Below, piece by piece: positions 24,239 through 30,004 of a stretch of 30,004 bases of DNA (the stretch's first letter is position 1; every line of letters begins with the position of its first letter). The notes beneath the pieces were generated by a model. It ran no database searches. It saw nothing but the letters and a program-made list of their open reading frames with translations, and had not been told where the DNA came from. Location of the stretch: the IMG/VR virus record IMGVR_UViG_3300032240_000404, positions 1 through 30,004 of that record; one strand, given 5' to 3'. Source of the stretch: a virus. Made by a program: the position numbers and the translations under genes.

Positions 24239-24425
24239 AATTTGGATACTGTCAATGTTCGTTGTGTTGCTCTTTGGGTGTCAAGACACTTATCGTTACC
24301 CATGCCAAGACCCAAAGAACTGGGGCAAAACCGAATGCGAGCCACCCCAGTGTGAAGCCTCTGGAACTTGCACGAAAGATTTGATAACGAAGGAAATGTA
24401 TGACAACTTCAAGAAGAAGCCCTGA
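24225..24425 (+). CDS. Small Cys-rich phage lipoprotein
   Basis: I chose GTG 24225, with AAGGAA at 24214-24219; the gene overlaps its neighbour by 14 nt. The 66 residues carry a short signal peptide (IWILSMFVVLLFGC) with lipobox Leu-Phe-Gly-Cys19. The mature part is DTYRYPCQDPKNWGKTECEP, PQCEASGTCTKDLI and a basic end. This Cys/Pro-rich unit is familiar from other phage lysis regions, but no function has been fixed to it. Lipidation would place it at the inner face of the outer membrane. Confidence 0.7.
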   Translation: MNIFEIWILSMFVVLLFGCQDTYRYPCQDPKNWGKTECEPPQCEASGTCTKDLITKEMYDNFKKKP

Positions 24426-24735
24426 ACAATGGCAAGCCCTGAGCCAGTTTTGGACGTTGATGTTTTTCAACGTAGCAATTGTCGGCATGATCTTTGGCCT
24501 GCTGTACTGCGTGATGTTCGTCACCCAGCCCATGGTGGGCCAAGCCAAGAATGATGCCTTTTTGCTTGAACTACTCAAGACCGCAGTGATCTCCATGATC
24601 TCCATTATTGGCACCTTGCTGGCGGTCAATCATGGCAGTCAGGCCACCGTAGCAACACCGCCCAAACCACCTGTTCCTGCGATTCCTGCCAAGCCTCTGA
24701 GCACTAATTTGCCACCCACTACGGATGTTCCATGA
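24400..24735 (+). CDS. Holin candidate (two membrane helices)
   Basis: 111 residues from ATG 24400, after AAGGAA, overlapping the lipoprotein gene by 26 nt. Two hydrophobic segments at about 19-41 (TLMFFNVAIVGMIFGLLYCVM) and 58-77 (LLKTAVISMISIIGTLLAV) are followed by a Pro-rich tail (TPPKPPVPAIPAKP). Size, topology and position before spanin and endolysin genes fit a holin, the protein that permeabilises the inner membrane on a timed schedule. There is no named family match, so holin remains an inference. Confidence 0.62.
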   Translation: MTTSRRSPEQWQALSQFWTLMFFNVAIVGMIFGLLYCVMFVTQPMVGQAKNDAFLLELLKTAVISMISIIGTLLAVNHGSQATVATPPKPPVPAIPAKPLSTNLPPTTDVP

Positions 24736-25217
24736 GTATTTTTAATCCATACATTCTGATTGCCATCACACTCAGTGTCATCGGTGCCTTTGGCGGCGGG
24801 TACTACAAGGGTGGACATGATGAAGTGACTCGGCAACAATTGGAAATTGCCAAGCTGAATGCTGAGTCACGAGTAAAAGAGCAGGCGCTGGTGTCTGCTG
24901 TAAACGCCCAAGCCAACCAACTTCAGAAAGCAAATCAAAATGCAAAACTTCTACAGCAAAAGCACAATGCTGATATTGAGTCTGGCATGCTCAAGTTGCG
25001 GGTGGCTGTCAAAGCCTCCGACTGCCCCATACCAGCCTCCACAGATGCCCCCATTACCAGCGGAGCTAACCTCGGAACCACCACAGCCGAACTTGACGGA
25101 GAGACTTCTAAAGCTCTTATCGCCCTCACCAGCGAAGGAGACGAAGCCATCCGAAAGCTCGCAACCTGTGTTGCCCTCTACAACGAAGCCAGAGAAACCC
25201 TAAGGAGTAGACCATGA
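24732..25217 (+). CDS. Rz: Rz-like inner-membrane spanin
   Basis: ATG 24732 overlaps the holin candidate by 4 nt (ATGA). The 161 residues have an N-terminal membrane anchor (about 7-25, YILIAITLSVIGAFGGGYY), a long periplasmic helix (TRQQLEIAKLNAESRVKEQ, ANQLQKANQNAKLLQQKHN), and a C-terminal helix (GDEAIRKLATCVALYNEARE) typical of Rz/DUF2514-like i-spanins. i-spanins span the periplasm with their o-spanin partner and fuse the two membranes at lysis. The o-spanin candidate is nested in the +1 frame, as in lambda. The stop overlaps the endolysin start. Confidence 0.74.
   Translation: MSIFNPYILIAITLSVIGAFGGGYYKGGHDEVTRQQLEIAKLNAESRVKEQALVSAVNAQANQLQKANQNAKLLQQKHNADIESGMLKLRVAVKASDCPIPASTDAPITSGANLGTTTAELDGETSKALIALTSEGDEAIRKLATCVALYNEARETLRSRP
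24940..25203 (+). CDS. Rz1: Rz1-like outer-membrane spanin lipoprotein, nested in Rz
   Basis: An 87-residue frame lies wholly inside the Rz gene, +1 to it. It starts MQNFYSKSTMLILSLACSSC: a short signal with a Cys at residue 17 or 20 for lipidation (the lipobox SLAC is not ideal). The mature part is Pro-rich (PPTAPYQPPQMPPLPAEL, EPPQPNLTERLLKLL), as expected of Rz1 o-spanins. A random +1 frame would be unlikely to give signal peptide, Cys and Pro-rich mature part together. The start could also be ATG 24967. No strong ribosome site is seen, consistent with nested Rz1 genes. Confidence 0.68.
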   Translation: MQNFYSKSTMLILSLACSSCGWLSKPPTAPYQPPQMPPLPAELTSEPPQPNLTERLLKLLSPSPAKETKPSESSQPVLPSTTKPEKP

Positions 25218-25642
25218 ACTTGTCAGAAAACTTTACCTACGAGGAACTCACCCATACAGACCACAGAGAGTTCGACAACACACCCAATGAAGCCGAAATG
25301 GCAAATCTGGTGCGTTTGGCGGCGTTTCTGGAACAGGTTAAAGAAGTACTGGGTGGCGCACCAATCATCATCAATTCAGCGTTTCGTTCTGCCGAAGTCA
25401 ATAAGGCCGTTGGTTCAACCGACAAATCACAACACCGCCACGGTTGTGCCGCCGACATTCGCGTGCCCGGCATGACCCCTGATGAAGTTGTGAGCGCCAT
25501 CATTAACTCAGGATTGCCCTATGACCAGTGCATAAGAGAGTTCGATCGGTGGACACATCTGTCTATTCCTAACACTGAAGACGCAGAACCACGCAACATG
25601 GCATTGATCATTGACAAGGCGGGCACCAGAGCCTACGCCTGA
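25214..25642 (+). CDS. Endolysin: M15-family peptidase
   Basis: 142 residues, ATG 25214 overlapping Rz by four bases (ATGA). This is a Peptidase_M15_3-type fold: NSAFRSAEVNKAVG with Phe57-Arg58-Ser59, SQHRHGCAADI with zinc ligands His74 and Asp81, and RWTHLSI with the third ligand His115. Such enzymes cut the peptide cross-links of peptidoglycan. There is no cell-wall-binding domain or signal peptide, so release depends on the holin. The length is normal for a single-domain M15 endolysin. The gene follows the spanins rather than preceding them as in lambda. Confidence 0.85.
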   Translation: MNLSENFTYEELTHTDHREFDNTPNEAEMANLVRLAAFLEQVKEVLGGAPIIINSAFRSAEVNKAVGSTDKSQHRHGCAADIRVPGMTPDEVVSAIINSGLPYDQCIREFDRWTHLSIPNTEDAEPRNMALIIDKAGTRAYA

Positions 25643-25693
25643 CTTGTAGGAATGCCGTCATGATGGGAAAATGAACATAACAGCGGGGAAAAT

Positions 25694-26335
25694 ATGAGCA
25701 ATACACCATCATGGGTCATGACTTATGACAGCCTGAATTACTACGTTCTGCAATATCTGGAGCGTTCTGATCAGGCGACCATCAATGCCATTCCCACGTT
25801 CATCACACTTGCTGAGTTTGAGATTGCCCAAGAGATCAAGACCTTGGGCCAACTTCAGATTGTTGAAGCCAACATGACGGCGGGAAGTCCCAACCTGCAA
25901 AAGCCTGCACGTTGGCGCAAAACAGTGTCAATGAACTACACCGATGCCAGCGGGAATAAGAACCCTGTGCTCTTGCGCAAGTATGAGTACTTGATCAACT
26001 ACTCGCAGAACAGTTCAACCACTGGTGCGCCGCTGTACTATGCAGACACAAGCTGGGACTGGTGGTTCATTTCCCCGACCCCCGACCAAGCATATGCGCT
26101 TGAGGTTCTGTACTACGAGCGCATCCAGCCGCTGAGTTCAACAAATCAAACCAACTGGCTGACACAGAATGCACCAAATGCCATGCTGTTTGGCACTTTG
26201 TTGCAAGCAATGCCTTTCCTTAAAAACGACCAACGACAGATCTTCCAGCAGAAATACATGGAGGCCATCAAGTCTCTGAAAACTGAGGATGTTTCTAGAG
26301 TTGGAGATCGCCAAGCACTTGCCGTGGACAGCTAA
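25694..26335 (+). CDS. SU10-type head-tail adaptor protein
   Basis: 213 residues behind GGGGAAAA. The chain follows the SU10 adaptor family: MTYDSLNYYVLQYLERSD, IPTFITLAEFEIAQEIKTLG, KPARWRKTVSMNY, a RKYEYLINY helix, TGAPLYYADTSWDWWFISPTPD, YYERIQPLSSTNQTNWL and TLLQAMPFLKND. These proteins form a ring beneath the portal and link it to the tail. It is followed by a fibre-like and a nozzle-like gene, which makes 25.7-30 kb a tail-building block. A second adaptor-like protein is encoded at 17.8 kb. Confidence 0.8.
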   Translation: MSNTPSWVMTYDSLNYYVLQYLERSDQATINAIPTFITLAEFEIAQEIKTLGQLQIVEANMTAGSPNLQKPARWRKTVSMNYTDASGNKNPVLLRKYEYLINYSQNSSTTGAPLYYADTSWDWWFISPTPDQAYALEVLYYERIQPLSSTNQTNWLTQNAPNAMLFGTLLQAMPFLKNDQRQIFQQKYMEAIKSLKTEDVSRVGDRQALAVDS

Positions 26336-26337
26336 TC

Positions 26338-27657
26338 ATGACTTCATATGTAAACCCATACACAGGACAGACAATCAACCCATCACAAGTGGGGTACGAA
26401 AGTCTGTCGATCAGTTCAGACACCACACTGACTTGGCCTGTCAACGGCACCACTTCAAGCAACGTAGTCGCCAACATCATTGAAGTGACTGCTACTGCGG
26501 CAAACCTGAAGTTGATCTTGCCTGCGGCAACTCAAGTATCCACTGGTCAAGCCATCATCATCCGAAACATTGGCACTGGCGGCAACTATGCGTTCAACGT
26601 CGTCACCAATGTCGCCAATACCGTTATTGTCAACATCCCAGTGTCGGCATCTGGCACGGTATCAAATACCTATTACATCTACGTCACCAACAACTCAACA
26701 ACTGATGGCACATGGTCAAACATTGCCATGGGCATTGGTACTTCGTCAGCCAGCGCATCAACGCTTGCAGGCTCAGGACTTGCCGCAATCAGCAATACGC
26801 TGAACGAGCAAACGCTCGTATCAAACTTTTCTTCAAACTACACGTTCATTGCCGCAGATCGCGCGGAATTGTTTACATGGGCAGGCGGATCGGGAACCGC
26901 AACTCTTCCAAATCCTATTGCCAGCACAGGCGGCGTGGGCGCTGGTTGGTTTGTGATTGTCAAGAACAACGGCACAGGCATCTTGACGGTGGCTGTATCT
27001 GGCGGAGCGATCAAGATAGATCCGCTGTCTTCAGGAAGTTCGCCTTCGGGCGGCACAGCATCAGTTCAAATTCAAATTGCCAATTCAAGCGTATTTGTGA
27101 CCGATGGATATAACTGGTTTACCTATGCACTGGCACAGACCAACGTGTTCAACTACACGCAGTACGTTGCGCCCGTAGATTCAATTGTGTCTTCACCGTT
27201 TGTTGTTTCGCAGGCAAACGCAAAGAGCGTAATCCAACAGTACCAAGGTGTTCTTGGCCTTAACCTGACAGTGCTGTTGCCTCAAACTGTGCAGTTGTAC
27301 TCATTGAGGAATATCACAACAGGCTCAAATACTTTGACCTTTGGTATTTCCAATAACTCTGGCACTGCCGCGTTGGGCACTACGCTAACAGTTCCCGCTA
27401 ATCAAACGATTATTGCAATCAGTGATGGCACCAATCTCTACAACGCCAACTCTGCAACATCGAGCTACATTGCAACTTTGTCGGTGGGCAATGGATCGGC
27501 ATCAAATCCATCAATTACTTTCCAAAGCGATCTGACAACTGGCATCTACTTAGTTGCATCTGGTCAGTTGGGATTTGCGATAGCTGGTGTTAATGCAGGC
27601 ACGCTCACAGCAAGTGGTCTTGTCATGCCCGTGGGCATCAGTGCTGGAGCGTTTTAA
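26338..27657 (+). CDS. Fibre/collar-like virion protein
   Basis: 439 residues two bases after the adaptor gene. The start NPYTGQTINPSQVGYESLSI and the following beta unit (LKLILPAATQVSTGQAIIIRN, GGNYAFNVVTN) recur in other phage virion proteins, with three such units over the chain, e.g. FTWAGGSGTATLPNPIAS with VKNNGTGILTVAVSGG. The last part (GNGSASNPSITFQSDLTTG, then GLVMPVGISAGAF) is a common fibre C-terminus. It ends like fibre 1 (GISGGAF). Short-tail fibre, collar or nozzle appendage are all possible. Confidence 0.68.
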   Translation: MTSYVNPYTGQTINPSQVGYESLSISSDTTLTWPVNGTTSSNVVANIIEVTATAANLKLILPAATQVSTGQAIIIRNIGTGGNYAFNVVTNVANTVIVNIPVSASGTVSNTYYIYVTNNSTTDGTWSNIAMGIGTSSASASTLAGSGLAAISNTLNEQTLVSNFSSNYTFIAADRAELFTWAGGSGTATLPNPIASTGGVGAGWFVIVKNNGTGILTVAVSGGAIKIDPLSSGSSPSGGTASVQIQIANSSVFVTDGYNWFTYALAQTNVFNYTQYVAPVDSIVSSPFVVSQANAKSVIQQYQGVLGLNLTVLLPQTVQLYSLRNITTGSNTLTFGISNNSGTAALGTTLTVPANQTIIAISDGTNLYNANSATSSYIATLSVGNGSASNPSITFQSDLTTGIYLVASGQLGFAIAGVNAGTLTASGLVMPVGISAGAF

Positions 27658-29984
27658 TGACGACTCAAAAAGTTGCCGTCCTACAGGTAAAGTCAGGCAT
27701 CCAGCGCGATGGAACAGAGTTCGCCGCCGCCTCTTATCGTGATGGGCAATGGGTGCGTTTTCAATATGGTCGCCCACGCAAAATGGGCGGATACAACGGT
27801 GCCTTTTTAAATTCGCCCGGCATAAGCCGAGGCATGATCTTGCAATCACAGAACGGCATCACATACGTTATCTCTGGATACAGTGATAGCGTTCAAAAAT
27901 GGGCGATTGCCAATGATCAAGCCATTGGAACTGGCCCTCAGCAAATTTACGTCATTGGTAGCATCACAACATCTTCAATCACCACTGCTGGCGCAGGCTA
28001 CACCAATGGCACATATACAGGCGTATCGCCTGTTACCACAAGTGGCAATGGCACAGGAGCCACATTCACTGTAGTGGTGTCCACGAACAAGGTGACAAGC
28101 ATCACTTTGACTGCCAGTGGTACAGGATATGGTTATGGCGATACTTTCACATTCTTGAATTCAGCAATAGGCGGAGCAACTCCGACAACTGCTTTTGTGG
28201 GCACGATCAATTCAGTCACCTACTACGGCGTGAACGTCGCCCCATCAAGCAATTACTACCAGTCCAATGCAAATACTTTGTGGCAGTGGGATATTGGCTA
28301 CGACCCATATGGATCAGGCAATTTGAACTTGATCGGGCATCCCGGCGTGAATTTGGCGAACATTGACAACACAGTCAACACCAGACCTTTGGTTGGCCCC
28401 TTTACAGGCTCGTCACTGACTCCCGTTGGTGTATTCACTGCGACTGGAACAACCACGAACGGATCAACCCTCGTGACGTTTGCAAGCACAAACGTGGCAA
28501 TGGGGGCGGGTGTATCAGTTGCTGGAACAGGCATCCCGGCAAGCACAACGATTGTTTCCGCAGGCTTTGTTAACAACAATATTACTTTGGCCTCTGTTGC
28601 GGTTACAGGCTCATCAGGTCAATTTTCATGCGTATCCACCACATTGACGTTAGGCCAACAAATTCTGGTCACGGGAACATTAACAGGTACTGCGACAGGC
28701 ATTACGCAGGGAACGTATTACATTATTGCCACGAATGGACTCACGACTTTCACTTTGTCCACGAGCCCGTCTGGCGTGGCAATCTCTACAACAGCGGGAA
28801 CAACTGCTGGTTTAGTATTTGTGGCGCAAGTAGCCAGCACATGGTCAATAACTTTATCTGCTAACGCCACGGCATCTGGTACTGTTCTGCTGACATTCGA
28901 TAACAACATCAGCATATCTGGCGGTGTAGTCATGCTGTATCCATACTTGTTTGTATACGGCAACAATGGCTTGATCCAAAACTGTTCAGCAGGCAACTTC
29001 AACAATTGGACATCTGCTGATGCCAACTCCAACAATATAGCGTCTACCAAGATCATCAAAGGCATGCCTCTGCGCGGCGGTACAACTTCGCCATCAGGTT
29101 TGTTCTGGAGCACCGACTCGGTCATTCGTGTCACTTACGCGCCTCAATCAGTGGGTACATCAACGCTGTACTGGCGGTATGACCTGATCACACAACAGTC
29201 ATCCATCATGTCCAGTCAGTGTGTGATTGAGTATGACGGCATCTATTATTGGGCTGGCGTAGATCGCTTCTTGATGTACAACGGCGTTGTCCAAGAGGTG
29301 GAGAACACTCAAAATCTCAACTGGTTCTTTGATGGCCTGAACGTGTCACAGCGTCAAAAAGTGTGGGCCAGCAAGATCCCTCGATGGGGTGAGATTTGGT
29401 GGTTCTACCCGCGCGGCACATCTACCGAATGCAACGATGCAATCATCTACAACGTGCGCGAAAAGACATGGTACGACGCTGGCTTGGCTGATGGGGCGAA
29501 TCGCTCGGCAGGATACTTCTCTGAGGTGTTCCGCAAGCCTATTTGGGCTGGCAACGTAGCCAACAGCACAGGCAACTACACCTTGTGGGTGCAGGAGTCT
29601 GGATCAAACCAGACCTATCTGAACAACGTCAATGCCATCAACTCGTACTTTGAAACTAACGTCTTGGGCTCCAATGTGGGGCTGGTCGGTAATGCACAAG
29701 GCCCCGGCGATAACCTATGGACTCGTCTGGATCGGGTCGAGCCTGACTTTCAGCAAAGCGGCACCATGAGCATGGTGGTGACGGGCAAAGGCTTTGCAGA
29801 CGATACTGACATTACGTCTACTCCATACAACTTTGAGCCCACCACGCTTAAAATTGACCTCAAAGAACAGCGTCGTGAGATGCGCCTGCGGTTCATCAGT
29901 AATACCGTAAACGGGGATTATTTCATGGGACGTGTGGTGCTCAACGTCGAAACAGGCGATGTTCGCGGAACGGGCAACCCATGA
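27657..29984 (+). CDS. Tail nozzle-like (P22 gp10-like pattern) structural protein
   Basis: 775 residues; ATG 27657 overlaps the preceding stop by one base (TAATG). The N-terminus SGIQRDGTEFAAASYRDGQW and RKMGGYNG fits the start of gp10-type tail proteins. About 104-186 (GAGYTNGTYTGV, GTGYGYGDTFTF) and 262-415 are inserted beta modules. The rest has blade-like repeats expected of a beta-propeller: GGVVMLYPYLFVYGNNGLIQ, GLFWSTDSVIRVTYAP, YYWAGVDRFLMYNG, EIWWFYPRGTST, YNVREKTWYDAGLADGANR. The order adaptor, fibre, nozzle supports a tail-hub role. The P22 gp10 link is by pattern, not by search. Confidence 0.66.
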   Translation: MTTQKVAVLQVKSGIQRDGTEFAAASYRDGQWVRFQYGRPRKMGGYNGAFLNSPGISRGMILQSQNGITYVISGYSDSVQKWAIANDQAIGTGPQQIYVIGSITTSSITTAGAGYTNGTYTGVSPVTTSGNGTGATFTVVVSTNKVTSITLTASGTGYGYGDTFTFLNSAIGGATPTTAFVGTINSVTYYGVNVAPSSNYYQSNANTLWQWDIGYDPYGSGNLNLIGHPGVNLANIDNTVNTRPLVGPFTGSSLTPVGVFTATGTTTNGSTLVTFASTNVAMGAGVSVAGTGIPASTTIVSAGFVNNNITLASVAVTGSSGQFSCVSTTLTLGQQILVTGTLTGTATGITQGTYYIIATNGLTTFTLSTSPSGVAISTTAGTTAGLVFVAQVASTWSITLSANATASGTVLLTFDNNISISGGVVMLYPYLFVYGNNGLIQNCSAGNFNNWTSADANSNNIASTKIIKGMPLRGGTTSPSGLFWSTDSVIRVTYAPQSVGTSTLYWRYDLITQQSSIMSSQCVIEYDGIYYWAGVDRFLMYNGVVQEVENTQNLNWFFDGLNVSQRQKVWASKIPRWGEIWWFYPRGTSTECNDAIIYNVREKTWYDAGLADGANRSAGYFSEVFRKPIWAGNVANSTGNYTLWVQESGSNQTYLNNVNAINSYFETNVLGSNVGLVGNAQGPGDNLWTRLDRVEPDFQQSGTMSMVVTGKGFADDTDITSTPYNFEPTTLKIDLKEQRREMRLRFISNTVNGDYFMGRVVLNVETGDVRGTGNP

Positions 29985-30004
29985 TCTCCTACGACCCTCG
30001 CGGC
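29981..30004 (+). CDS. Start of a further gene (partial, truncated by window edge)
   Basis: ATG 29981 overlaps the nozzle-like stop by four bases (ATGA) and begins MISYDPRG before the window ends. Eight codons are too few to name a product. The coupling pattern supports it being real. Confidence 0.5.

Noticed and set aside
25643-25693. Promoter or terminator between endolysin and adaptor
   Set aside because: Only a weak CCTAC/GTAGG pairing is visible and no -35/-10 pair; nothing can be supported.
1-30004. tRNA genes, integrase, att sites
   Set aside because: No cloverleaf-like sequence or recombinase was recognised by eye; absence is not proof, and a tRNA scan would settle it.

Overview
The window is a contiguous piece of a tailed double-stranded DNA phage (Caudoviricetes). 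Every supported gene lies on the + strand. Genes are packed with 1-26 nt overlaps (ATGA and TGATG junctions) or gaps of about 10 nt. The portal, SU10-type adaptor and nozzle-like protein, and the absence of any recognisable tape-measure, sheath or tube gene, suggest a short-tailed (podovirus-like) particle. A nested Rz/Rz1 spanin pair argues for a Gram-negative host. The style of the proteins resembles environmental aquatic phages; no host can be named from the sequence. No tRNA, integrase, CRISPR array or insertion sequence was seen.

Layout. (1) 1-3.8 kb: the 3' end of a large polyvalent protein with a poly-Gly/CFI-box C-terminus, then a second multidomain protein. (2) 3.8-10.2 kb, head module: portal, two very small genes, a GroES-like co-chaperonin, a scaffold candidate, an unknown, a probable capsid-associated protein and the major capsid protein, closed by a strong intrinsic terminator. 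(3) 10.3-15.9 kb: two large beta-rich virion proteins flank a 569-residue His/Lys/Gly-rich repeat protein that is followed by a UUCG hairpin. (4) 15.9-17.8 kb: four small basic proteins ending in Trp; three share a C-terminal tag, and each stop codon touches the next Shine-Dalgarno sequence. (5) 17.8-22.7 kb: an adaptor-like protein with an inserted discoidin-like domain, a Cys4 protein, two tail fibres and a small follower. (6) 22.7-25.6 kb: cupin, small membrane proteins and a lysis cassette (holin candidate, Rz with nested Rz1, M15 peptidase endolysin). (7) 25.7-30.0 kb: SU10-like adaptor, a fibre or collar protein, a nozzle-like protein, and the first codons of another gene.

How they work together: portal, scaffold, capsid protein and perhaps the GroES homologue build the procapsid; adaptor and nozzle proteins close the head and form the tail; fibres with Gly-rich and beta-sandwich domains contact the host; holin, endolysin and spanins open the envelope. 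The least explained part is a proteome-wide K/A-x-GG short motif carried by eight proteins between 1 and 17.8 kb, including the His-rich protein and the Trp-tagged trio. This may mark a set of accessory virion proteins and is the best candidate here for undescribed biology.
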